Of a DNA stretch of 8,281 nucleotides, positions 1 through 5,811 are shown in pieces. Under the pieces are notes generated by a model, which did no database searches, was not told where the DNA came from, and saw only the letters and a list, made by a program, of their open reading frames with translations. The DNA lies in assembly GCF_018371055.1 (NCBI RefSeq), contig NZ_JAGYZD010000060.1:1-8281 (forward strand), written 5' to 3'. The translations under genes and the position numbers were made by a program. The stretch's first letter is position 1, and each line of letters opens with the position of its first letter. This DNA comes from Finegoldia magna. GTDB lineage: Bacteria; Bacillota; Clostridia; Tissierellales; Peptoniphilaceae.

Positions 1-1035
1 AAAAATCTGGAAAAGAAAGAGATAACCATAACTTGTTGGGGCGATTATATGAATCACATAACTCAAATTCGCCAAGCAAAAGCTACAAATTATGATTTTA
101 CGGATTCTTTTGCGGTTATTAAAGATATCGTGGGTAAGAGTGATTTATCCATAGTCAATTTGGAGACGACTATTGCAAAGAATGCATCAGACATGAGTGG
201 TTATCCAGAATTTGCAACACACGAAAATGTCATAAAAGCATTCAAAGATACGGGATTTGATGTCGTAAGTACTGCGAATAATCACTCTTACGATAGAAGA
301 TTGAAGGGGATTGACCTCACGATAGATGCTATTGAAAAGTACGGTTTGAAAAGGACTGGTACGTTCAAGGAAAATGAATCGACCAATCCACTTATCGTAG
401 ATGTCAAAGGAATAAAGGTTGGATTTTTCTCATATACACAAATGCTCAATGGCTACGAAAAATTGATGCTCAATTCTGGAAGAGACACTGCTGTGAATTT
501 GATTAATATGGAACAAATCCAAAAAGATGTGGATTATTTAAAGCAAAATCACGCAGATGTTATAATGTGCTACATGCATTGGGGAGAGGAATATTCTGAT
601 TATCCTAACTCTTATCAGAAAAACACGTTCAAGAAATTTTCAGATATGGGAGTTGACTTGGTGATAGGATCGCACCCGCACACAATACAAAAGGCTGATG
701 TTATTGAAAACGACGGTAAAAAATCATATTGTGTTTATTCAATGGGAAATCTAGTTTCAGATCAAAGAGAATCCTACGGACAATATTACGGTGTAGAGAT
801 TGGTGTGTACTCTGATATTACAATTGAGAAAATTGGGGACAAGACAACGATAAAAAGTTTCGAAAACAAGCCATACTATGTGGATAAATACACAGATAGT
901 GTGACTACAAGATATGTTGTAGTTCCAGTTAAACAAGTTCTCAATTCAGAAATAAATTATCCAAGAAAAGACAAAATAATATCCAAATTGAACAGAGCAA
1001 ATCAACATTACGAAAAAATATTTAACAAGGAGTAA
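1..1035 (+). CDS. CapA-family (PGA_cap) metallophosphatase-like protein, 5' end outside the window
   Basis: The open frame runs from the first base of the window, so the ATG at 49 is probably internal. The 16 codons before it read KNLEKKEITITCWGDY and supply the first conserved strand and GD motif of the family. Counting residues from the first visible codon, CapA/calcineurin-like metal-site motifs occur in order: GDYMNH (14-19), NLET (53-56), ANNHSYD (92-98), HWGEEY (193-198) and GSHPHTIQ (223-230). Family members resemble the poly-gamma-glutamate capsule protein CapA and are related to metallophosphatases; many have no proven substrate, and no capB/capC neighbours are visible here. The missing N-terminus prevents a call on a signal peptide or anchor. 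The stop codon overlaps the trpS ribosome binding site region, so the two genes are probably co-transcribed. The family call is firm; a capsule role is not supported by context. Confidence 0.85.
   Translation, partial: KNLEKKEITITCWGDYMNHITQIRQAKATNYDFTDSFAVIKDIVGKSDLSIVNLETTIAKNASDMSGYPEFATHENVIKAFKDTGFDVVSTANNHSYDRRLKGIDLTIDAIEKYGLKRTGTFKENESTNPLIVDVKGIKVGFFSYTQMLNGYEKLMLNSGRDTAVNLINMEQIQKDVDYLKQNHADVIMCYMHWGEEYSDYPNSYQKNTFKKFSDMGVDLVIGSHPHTIQKADVIENDGKKSYCVYSMGNLVSDQRESYGQYYGVEIGVYSDITIEKIGDKTTIKSFENKPYYVDKYTDSVTTRYVVVPVKQVLNSEINYPRKDKIISKLNRANQHYEKIFNKE
1027..1032 (+). promoter_or_regulatory. trpS ribosome binding site inside the capA-like reading frame
   Basis: AAGGAG forms the last two sense codons (Lys, Glu) of the upstream gene and sits five bases before the trpS ATG. 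Ribosomes ending the upstream gene would stop on the trpS initiation region, which suggests translational coupling (inference). Confidence 0.75.
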
Positions 1036-1037
1036 AA

Positions 1038-2120
1038 ATGGGAAATATAATACTTACAGGTGACAGACCAACAGGAAAATTACATTTGGGTCATTACGTA
1101 GGCTCATTAAAAAACAGAGTTATCATGCAAAACAAAGGTGACTTCGACAAAATGTATGTCATGATTGCAGATGCACAAGCTTTGACTGACAACTTCAACA
1201 ATCCAGACAAAGTTCGTGAGAACATCATTGAAGTTGCACTTGATTATTTAAGTTGCGGAATCGATCCAAACAAAGTTACGATTTTTGTGCAATCGCACGT
1301 TGAACAACTTACAGAATTGATGTTTTATTATATGAACTTGGTTACACTTTCAAGACTCGAAAGAAATCCTACAGTTAAAGCAGAAATCAAACAAAAAGAA
1401 TTTGGAGCGAGCCTTCCTGTTGGATTCTTGACATATCCAATCAGCCAAGCGGCAGACATTACGCTTTTTAACGCAAACATAGTTCCAGTCGGAGAAGATC
1501 AGCTTCCAATGTTGGAACAAACGCGTGAAATTGTAAGAACGTTCAACAACTATTACTCAGAAGTTTTGGTTGAACCAAAAGCTGTAATTCCTGACAACAA
1601 AATCTGTTCCAGACTTCCAGGATTAGACGGCAAAGCTAAGATGAGTAAATCATTGGGTAACTGTATTTATTTGTCGGATTCTGAAAAAGATGTCAAATCA
1701 AAAGTGATGAGTATGTTCACAGATCCTAACCACATTCAAATCACAGATCCTGGAAAAGTTGAAGGAAATACAGTGTTCACTTATTTGGACGCTTTCTGTA
1801 CAGACGATGATTTCTCAGAATTTCTTCCAGATTACAAAAATTTGGACGAATTAAAAGATCATTACAGACGTGGTGGACTTGGCGATGTCAAAATCAAAAA
1901 ATTCTTGAACAATATTTTGCAAAAAGAATTATCTCCAATCAGAGAAAAAAGAAAACACTACGAACAAAACATTCCAGAAATCTTCGATATGTTGTTAAAA
2001 GGATCAGAAGATGCCGGAGAAGTTGGAGCAGAAACTTTGAAGAAAGTAAAAGCTGCAATGGGAATCAACTACTTTGAAGATGTGGAATTGATTAATAAAC
2101 AACAACAAAAATACAAATAA
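1038..2120 (+). CDS. trpS: Tryptophanyl-tRNA synthetase
   Basis: Class Ic aminoacyl-tRNA synthetase that activates tryptophan with ATP and charges tRNA-Trp in the cytoplasm. The 360-aa length is close to the bacterial norm. The N-terminus has the TGDRPTGKLHLGHYVGS block containing the HIGH-equivalent HLGH (residues 16-19), and the KMSKS loop is intact at 201-205 after LPGLDGKA. Other family blocks include ADAQALTD (near 45), RLERNPTVK (near 106), the QAADITLF and VPVGEDQ tryptophan/ATP pocket segments (137-156), and RGGLGDVK near the C-terminus. This GDRPTGKLH form is the one I associate with streptococci and clostridia rather than the Geobacillus SGIQPSG form. The start is fixed by AAGGAG at 1027-1032, five bases before the ATG and inside the end of the capA-like gene. 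No T-box leader is visible, because any leader would lie upstream of the window. Its transcript probably ends in the repeat element downstream. Confidence 0.97.
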   Translation: MGNIILTGDRPTGKLHLGHYVGSLKNRVIMQNKGDFDKMYVMIADAQALTDNFNNPDKVRENIIEVALDYLSCGIDPNKVTIFVQSHVEQLTELMFYYMNLVTLSRLERNPTVKAEIKQKEFGASLPVGFLTYPISQAADITLFNANIVPVGEDQLPMLEQTREIVRTFNNYYSEVLVEPKAVIPDNKICSRLPGLDGKAKMSKSLGNCIYLSDSEKDVKSKVMSMFTDPNHIQITDPGKVEGNTVFTYLDAFCTDDDFSEFLPDYKNLDELKDHYRRGGLGDVKIKKFLNNILQKELSPIREKRKHYEQNIPEIFDMLLKGSEDAGEVGAETLKKVKAAMGINYFEDVELINKQQQKYK

Positions 2121-2126
2121 ATGAGA

Positions 2127-2150
2127 AATCAATCACGTTAGTGGTTGATT
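2127..2150. repeat. Left-end hairpin of the palindromic element
   Basis: AATCAATCAC and GTGGTTGATT pair over 10 bp with one G-U, around a GTTA loop. No T-run follows on the plus strand, so this is not a convincing terminator for trpS even though it begins 7 bases after the stop codon. The same stem recurs at 2345-2364, marking the two ends of the element. Confidence 0.7.
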
Positions 2151-2343
2151 ATGGATAGCAAACCATCATATACGAATATCTAGACTTCAAAAATTGATGA
2201 TTTCTAAATCTCAAAATCCTAAAATCGCAAGCACGCTGAAGCTTACGCAGTCCGATTTTGACGGATTTATTCGATTTGAAATCTTGACAATTTTTTCCGT
2301 ATGATATTCTTAGCATGAAAGGTTTGCTATATTTTTTATATAT

Positions 2344-2369
2344 GTCAATCACTTCGGTGGTTGATTTTT
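2344..2369 (+). terminator. Likely intrinsic terminator with UUCG loop (right end of the palindromic element)
   Basis: TCAATCAC and GTGGTTGA form an 8-bp stem (one G-U, extendable by a further G-U) closed by a C(TTCG)G tetraloop and followed by five Ts. This is the best plus-strand terminator between trpS and the next gene, so the trpS transcript would carry a 3' tail of about 250 nt containing the folded element. The stem has only moderate GC, so efficiency is uncertain. Confidence 0.6.
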
Positions 2370-2396
2370 GCTTGATTAATAAAATATAAATTTTAT

Positions 2397-2438
2397 TTGA
2401 TTTTTCATTTGCTTAAAATTATTATTTAAGGGTATAAA
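2397..2438 (+). promoter_or_regulatory. Candidate sigma-A promoter for the 148-aa gene and mscL
   Basis: TTGATT (2397-2402) and TATTAT (2420-2425) are spaced by 17 bases. An alternative pair, TTGCTT (2409-2414) and TATAAA (2433-2438) with an 18-base spacer, overlaps it. The region is very AT-rich, so either match could be chance, but the preceding terminator and the start of a new gene pair make a promoter here likely. Confidence 0.45.
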
Positions 2439-2461
2439 TAATAAAGGAAAGGAAGATTATT

Positions 2462-2908
2462 ATGTTAAGAGCAAAAGTAGGATCTAGATTATATAATATA
2501 AACGAAGCTATTAAGCTTGGAGAAATTGCGATAGCTAGCTTGAATGAGGTGCAATCTTATTTGGGTACAGCATCAGGATGGGGAATTTTCGATATTTTCA
2601 AGGGTAAGACTATTACTACTATGATTAAAAGATCGAATTTAAAAAAGGCGAAGAATCAAGCGAAGAAGGCTGATTTGGCGATTAGAAAGTTCAGTAATAT
2701 TATGATTGATTTGGACAAGAAACCAAGTGTTGGTTTCAGATACAAGAACACGTTTTTCTTGGCGGATTATTTTGATAATAAGCTTTTTGACTCTGTAATT
2801 CAAATGCAAATTCTCAATAACAAGAGAAATTGCGACGCTGCTATTAAGCAATTGAAAAAAGAAGTGTATAATTTACAAAAGGAAAAAATGAATTTAATGA
2901 ATGAATAG
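2462..2908 (+). CDS. Uncharacterised 148-aa protein upstream of mscL
   Basis: I do not assign a named family. The protein has no signal peptide and no clear membrane segment. An N-terminal helical stretch (about 12-36) leads to a short Gly/Trp-rich segment, GTASGWGIFDIFKGKTI (35-51), then a lysine-rich, probably helical region (57-80) and a C-terminal amphipathic helix rich in Lys/Glu/Leu (about 117-145) that could form a coiled coil. A GWGxFD-like core followed by a basic helix recalls small cytosolic proteins annotated only as hypothetical in other Firmicutes; this is from memory and unverified. The start is supported by AAAGGAAAGGAAG (2443-2455) about 7 bases upstream. The mscL start lies 17 bases after the stop, so the two are probably one transcript. 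A role in membrane stress or osmotic response would follow only from that neighbourhood. Confidence 0.85.
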   Translation: MLRAKVGSRLYNINEAIKLGEIAIASLNEVQSYLGTASGWGIFDIFKGKTITTMIKRSNLKKAKNQAKKADLAIRKFSNIMIDLDKKPSVGFRYKNTFFLADYFDNKLFDSVIQMQILNNKRNCDAAIKQLKKEVYNLQKEKMNLMNE

Positions 2909-2925
2909 ATTTTATAGGGGGTATT

Positions 2926-3327
2926 ATGTTCAAAGAGTTTAAGAAATTCATTACTGAAGGTAATGTAATGGATTTGGCAGTTGCCGTTATCATGGGTGCT
3001 GCTGTTAAGGAAATGGTAGATGGACTTATTAATGGACTTATAGCACCTTTGATTGGGGCTGCAACTGCAGGAATTGATATGAAAGAAATGGCAGCAACTG
3101 TTGCAGGAGTTAAGTTACAATACGGTTTGTTCTTGGATGCTTTGGTTAAATTTATTATAATTGCATTCGTAGTTTTCTTGATGGTTAAAGCTATCAATAA
3201 AGGTCGCGATGCTTTGCATAAAGAACCGGAAGCTGATCCAACAACAAAAACTTGCCCATATTGCAAGAGTGAAATCGACATTACTGCTACAAGATGTCCA
3301 CATTGTACATCTGAATTAACAGAATAA
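2926..3327 (+). CDS. mscL: Large-conductance mechanosensitive channel MscL with C-terminal zinc ribbon
   Basis: Homo-oligomeric (pentameric in known structures) membrane channel that opens under high membrane tension to release solutes during hypo-osmotic shock. The N-terminus MFKEFKKFITEGNVMDLAVAVIMGAA matches the amphipathic helix and pore-lining TM1 (about 14-43) of MscL, with the G/A-rich constriction segment. A periplasmic-type loop follows (about 44-66), then TM2 (about 67-90, LFLDALVKFIIIAFVVFLMV) and the basic KAINKGRD exit. Instead of the usual C-terminal LLxEIRDLL helix, the tail ends in CPYC (110-113) and CPHC (124-127), two CxxC knuckles 10 residues apart that form a probable zinc ribbon. 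Total length, 133 aa, is normal. AGGGGG (2916-2921) supports the start. It is the second gene of a pair with the 148-aa gene and is followed at once by a terminator. Confidence 0.96.
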   Translation: MFKEFKKFITEGNVMDLAVAVIMGAAVKEMVDGLINGLIAPLIGAATAGIDMKEMAATVAGVKLQYGLFLDALVKFIIIAFVVFLMVKAINKGRDALHKEPEADPTTKTCPYCKSEIDITATRCPHCTSELTE

Positions 3328-3335
3328 TTTGACAT

Positions 3336-3361
3336 AAAAGGGGATTGTATCCTCTTTTTTT
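3336..3361 (+). terminator. Intrinsic terminator after mscL
   Basis: AAAAGGGGAT and ATCCTCTTTT pair over 10 bp (one G-U) around a TGT loop, and the T-run continues to 3361. It lies 8 bases after the mscL stop and closes the two-gene unit. Confidence 0.85.
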
Positions 3362-3370
3362 GTTGTCTTG

Positions 3371-3379
3371 TGTTATACT
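3371..3379 (+). promoter_or_regulatory. Extended -10 promoter for the aminotransferase gene
   Basis: TGTTATACT is a TGn-extended -10 element, TATACT at 3374-3379. No good -35 hexamer is present because the expected position falls in the T-run of the preceding terminator. A second TATAAT at 3399-3404 abuts the ribosome binding site and is too close to the start codon to serve a leadered mRNA. Confidence 0.55.
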
Positions 3380-3404
3380 GAAAAAGGAATGATTAATTTA
3401 TAAT

Positions 3405-3410
3405 AAGGAG
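3405..3410 (+). promoter_or_regulatory. Ribosome binding site that favours the second of two tandem ATGs
   Basis: AAGGAG lies only 3 bases before the ATG at 3414 but 6 bases before the ATG at 3417. The latter spacing is nearer the usual range, so translation probably starts at 3417. Confidence 0.6.
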
Positions 3411-3416
3411 ATTATG

Positions 3417-4604
3417 ATGAAATACGATTTTGAAACGATTAGTGACAGAAACGAAATGGGATCTAGAAAATGGGCTGTAAGAAGCGAACAATTTCCGAAT
3501 ATGAAAAAAGATGTAGTTCCATTTAGCGTTGCAGATATGGAATTCAAAAACGCACCAGAAATTATCGAAGGTTTGAAAAAACGCTTAGATAATTTGGTTT
3601 TGGGATATTGCTCTCCTACAGACAGATTTTACAATAGCATCATAAATTGGGACAAGAAACGCCACAATGCAGATATAAAAAAAGAATGGATTGTCGAAGT
3701 TCCAACTGTTGTAGATGGATTTTTTGCTGCAGTAAGTGCTTTCACTAAAAAAGGCGATTCTGTAATGATTATGAGACCAGTGTATGGTCCATTCAGATTT
3801 GCCATTGAATTTAATGAAAGAGTTATGACAGATGTTCCTTTGATTTCAGACCAACGCAACAATTATTCAATTGATTTTGAAAAATTTGAATCAGAATGTA
3901 AAAAGTCTGAAAACAAAATGGTTATTCTTTGTAATCCTCATAATCCGGGTGGAATTTTGTGGAGCAAGGATGATTTGGAAAAAGTAATCAAGATTGCGAA
4001 TGATAATGATGTGATTGTTGTGGTTGATGAGATTTGGCAAGATATTGTTATGCCGGGAAACACTCACACATCTGTGCTTTCTTTGGATAGAAAATTAATC
4101 GAAAAAACAGTTGTGTGTCAATCTTCTACAAAAGCTTTTAACTTGGCAGGACTTTGCTGTGGATATACAATTATTTCCGATTCCGAAATGATGGCTCAAT
4201 ACAAGAAGACTTTGGATATTATGAGAAGCAACGCTGTCAATGTTATGGGACTTGAAGCTACACAATTGGCTTTTGACGAAGCTGAAGACTGGCTTGACGA
4301 ATTAATCAATGTTATAGATACTAACCAAAAAATCGTCTACGATTTCTTCCAAGAAAAATACCCTAAAATCATAGTAAATCACCTTCAAGCAACTTATGTT
4401 ATGTGGATGGATTTCAGATGTTTAGGATTGAACAGCGACGATTTGCTTAAAACATTGGGTGAAAAAGCTGATTTGGTATTCACTGACGGAAGATTTTTCG
4501 GAGAATGCGATGGATTTGTACGATTTAACGTTGCAGCTCCTACAAAAGTCGTAAAAGACGCATTAGTTAGATTGGATAATTTACTACAAGAATTATACAA
4601 ATAA
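3417..4604 (+). CDS. MalY/PatB-family PLP-dependent aminotransferase or cystathionine beta-lyase (C-S lyase)
   Basis: Fold-type-I PLP enzyme of about 395 aa, the normal size for MalY/PatB proteins, which cleave C-S bonds (for example cystathionine to homocysteine, pyruvate and ammonia) or transaminate amino acids in the cytosol. Numbered from the ATG at 3414, the family start YDFETISDRNEMGSRKW is at 4-20, followed by VPFSVADMEF (35-44). Next come the NPHNPGG cofactor loop (174-180), VDEIWQD with the PLP-pyridine Asp205, SSTKAFNLAGL with Schiff-base Lys240, and the substrate-carboxylate Arg370 in VRFNVA. All catalytic residues are present. The family often has His after DEI; here it is Trp. 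The start at 3417 rather than 3414 is chosen from ribosome binding site spacing. The gene stands alone, with its own promoter and a strong terminator. I cannot tell from sequence whether beta-lyase or aminotransferase activity dominates, so I give no gene symbol. Confidence 0.92.
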   Translation: MKYDFETISDRNEMGSRKWAVRSEQFPNMKKDVVPFSVADMEFKNAPEIIEGLKKRLDNLVLGYCSPTDRFYNSIINWDKKRHNADIKKEWIVEVPTVVDGFFAAVSAFTKKGDSVMIMRPVYGPFRFAIEFNERVMTDVPLISDQRNNYSIDFEKFESECKKSENKMVILCNPHNPGGILWSKDDLEKVIKIANDNDVIVVVDEIWQDIVMPGNTHTSVLSLDRKLIEKTVVCQSSTKAFNLAGLCCGYTIISDSEMMAQYKKTLDIMRSNAVNVMGLEATQLAFDEAEDWLDELINVIDTNQKIVYDFFQEKYPKIIVNHLQATYVMWMDFRCLGLNSDDLLKTLGEKADLVFTDGRFFGECDGFVRFNVAAPTKVVKDALVRLDNLLQELYK

Positions 4605-4608
4605 ACAC

Positions 4609-4646
4609 AAAAATCCCGAAACTCGTTTGAATTTCGGGATTTTTTT
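4609..4646. terminator. Bidirectional intrinsic terminator between convergent genes
   Basis: AAAAATCCCGAAA (4609-4621) and TTTCGGGATTTTT (4632-4644) form a perfect 13-bp stem around a 10-base loop. T-runs appear on both strands, and it lies between the stop codons at 4604 (plus) and 4652 (minus). It should end both the aminotransferase and the lipoprotein transcripts. Confidence 0.93.
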
Positions 4647-4651
4647 AATTT

Positions 4652-5623
4652 CTATTTTACATTCAAAAATTGTTGCATAAATTCGAAAGGACCATTATCC
4701 ACTTGAACTTTTGGATTATTAATTGATGTGTCTTCTTTTGAAGTTATTGAGATGTTAATGCTTTCTGTATCTTTTGATTTTGGAGTTGATTTTAAGCTAA
4801 CATCGTATGATTTGTCCTTGAATTCAAATGTTAAATTGAACTTATCGTCTTTGTTAGTTGTCTTTAATGTGTTCATTTTTTCTTCGAATTCTTTTTTAGA
4901 TTGGTCTGATTTTAAATTATTTTCAATTTCTTGGATTTTTTGTTGTTCTTGGTCTGTAAGGTCACTTCCCTTGGCAAGTTTGGCGTATTCTTTGAAGTTT
5001 TTCAATAAAGTTTTTCTTGAATATTCCATGACTTTTGCCCATTGTTCGCCAGTCAAATTCACAGAGTATTTGTGGTTGCCATCTTCTTTAACAGTTAATT
5101 CCTTGTTGTCGATTACAAAGTCTTTTGCGATTCTAACTTGGAATTTTGTATTTGATGATAAAAGTGGCATGAACACAGTGAAATCTCTTACAGTTGTCGC
5201 TTGGAAATTTTGCTCAGTTAATTTTTGCAAAATTTGTGTAACATTGAAGTACAAGTTTTTTTGAATCAAAGCTTCCTTCATTTTTGGTGGAAGATTGTTA
5301 GCAAATGCATCGTAATTCAAGTACGCTTTTCCATCTTGGATTGCAAAGTGAAGTTCACCCAAGTTGTTTCCTTGACCAGCTAATTGAGCTACATCGCTTG
5401 TAACAGTTGCCATTGCAACTCCTGTTGTTTTGTCTTGTGTTGCTTTGACTTTGATTTCTTTTAGCTTGGAAGTTTCATTCTTGAATTCATAAGATTGGTT
5501 CTTCCATTCAGTTGTTTTTCTAAAATCGTTTAATAGGCTTACTTTTTCTTTTGCTTGAGAGCAAGCGCTTAAAGTTATTACCATAAGTAGTGATAATAAC
5601 ACTAATGTAAATTTCTTTTTCAT
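4652..5623 (-). CDS. Predicted lipoprotein, 323 aa, function unknown
   Basis: Exported, lipid-anchored surface protein. A typical signal MKKKFTLVLLSLLMVITLSAC ends in the lipobox LSAC with Cys21 as the lipidation site. The mature part is hydrophilic and rich in Lys/Thr/Asn. Its first half (about 35-200) reads as alternating beta-strand segments such as KEIKVKATQDK, GVAMATVTS, ELHFAIQDGKAYLNYDAFA and FQVRIAKDFVIDNKELTV. A charged helical linker (about 215-255, DLTDQEQQKIQEIENNLKSD onward) leads to a second strand-rich part (about 260-310). This pattern resembles lipoproteins of the LppX/LprG-like or similar beta-sheet folds only in a general way, and I recognise no specific family. The start is supported by AGGGGG upstream on the minus strand and by the signal peptide. 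It is transcribed alone, divergently from the next lipoprotein gene, and ends at the bidirectional terminator. Confidence 0.9.
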   Translation of the reverse strand: MKKKFTLVLLSLLMVITLSACSQAKEKVSLLNDFRKTTEWKNQSYEFKNETSKLKEIKVKATQDKTTGVAMATVTSDVAQLAGQGNNLGELHFAIQDGKAYLNYDAFANNLPPKMKEALIQKNLYFNVTQILQKLTEQNFQATTVRDFTVFMPLLSSNTKFQVRIAKDFVIDNKELTVKEDGNHKYSVNLTGEQWAKVMEYSRKTLLKNFKEYAKLAKGSDLTDQEQQKIQEIENNLKSDQSKKEFEEKMNTLKTTNKDDKFNLTFEFKDKSYDVSLKSTPKSKDTESINISITSKEDTSINNPKVQVDNGPFEFMQQFLNVK

Positions 5624-5643
5624 AAATTCCCCCTGACAATAAT

Positions 5644-5652
5644 ATTATAACA
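5644..5652 (-). promoter_or_regulatory. Extended -10 promoter for the 323-aa lipoprotein gene
   Basis: Read on the minus strand this is TGTTATAAT, a consensus TATAAT with a TGn extension, about 20 bases before the start codon. I see no good -35 at 16-18 bases, which is common for extended -10 promoters. Confidence 0.6.
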
Positions 5653-5741
5653 GATTTCGGCAAATGATTTTGAACAAATCACAATTGTAGACTTATTGTA
5701 ACCTAATGTTGAATTTTGAAATATAAATGACAAATAAATAG

Positions 5742-5770
5742 TTGACAAGTAGAAATCGTTTAACTAAAAT
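5742..5770 (+). promoter_or_regulatory. Strong sigma-A-type promoter for the 229-aa lipoprotein gene
   Basis: A consensus -35 TTGACA (5742-5747) is separated by exactly 17 bases from TAAAAT (5765-5770), one mismatch from TATAAT. Transcription would begin near 5777, giving a leader of about 35 nt. The divergent lipoprotein promoter lies about 90 bases away, leaving an AT-rich region between them with room for a shared regulator, though no clear operator is visible. Confidence 0.75.
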
Positions 5771-5811
5771 AAAATTGAAGTGATAATTATGAAAAAATAT
5801 TAGAGGTTCAT

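Larger units (their letters stand above)
2126..2369. repeat. Palindromic intergenic element (MITE-like), about 245 bp
   Basis: This element fills most of the 340-base gap after trpS. Its two halves are near inverted copies. ATAGCAAACC (2155-2164) matches GGTTTGCTAT (2321-2330) perfectly. GAATATC (2174-2180) pairs with GATATTC (2303-2309), and AAAAATTG (2189-2196) with CAATTTTT (2288-2295). The block 2199-2210 pairs with 2273-2283 with one bulge, and AAAATCG (2221-2227) with CGATTTT (2253-2259). The centre falls on AAGCTT (2239-2244). Outside these arms, each end carries a small hairpin with nearly the same stem (2127-2150 and 2345-2364). As single-stranded nucleic acid, the whole unit could fold into one long imperfect rod. 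The arrangement fits a non-autonomous miniature inverted-repeat element or a dispersed structured repeat. I could not see clear target-site duplications, and only one copy lies in this window, so mobility is inference. A 67-codon minus-strand frame inside it has a GTG start, no ribosome binding site and is probably chance. Confidence 0.7.

Noticed and set aside
49..51. ATG at 49 as the start of the CapA-like gene
   Set aside because: The frame is open to base 1 and the preceding codons encode the conserved TITCWGD strand with the GD metal motif. No ribosome binding site precedes the ATG.
2149..2352. A 67-codon minus-strand frame in the gap after trpS
   Set aside because: It lies wholly inside the palindromic element, starts with GTG within a terminator-like hairpin, has no ribosome binding site, and its codons simply trace the inverted-repeat arms. 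It could be a relic of a larger element but is not supported as a gene.
2121..2461. CRISPR array, riboswitch or tRNA gene in the gap after trpS
   Set aside because: There are no regularly spaced direct repeats, no cloverleaf with a TTCRANNC-type arm, and no known riboswitch core. The only structure is the inverted-repeat element and its hairpins.
2844..3335. A 163-codon minus-strand frame across mscL
   Set aside because: It is antisense to mscL, whose protein is clearly recognisable. The frame is low complexity, rich in Ser/Ile/Ala, and has no family signal.
3399..3404. Perfect TATAAT just before the aminotransferase gene as its promoter
   Set aside because: It abuts the AAGGAG. Transcription would begin near 3411, after the ribosome binding site, so the TGTTATACT element upstream is a better promoter.
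4728..5264. A 178-codon plus-strand frame inside the 323-aa lipoprotein gene
   Set aside because: It is antisense to a gene with a signal peptide, lipobox, promoter and terminator. Its hydrophobic Ser/Leu/Phe-rich translation is the usual mirror of a Lys/Glu-rich protein.
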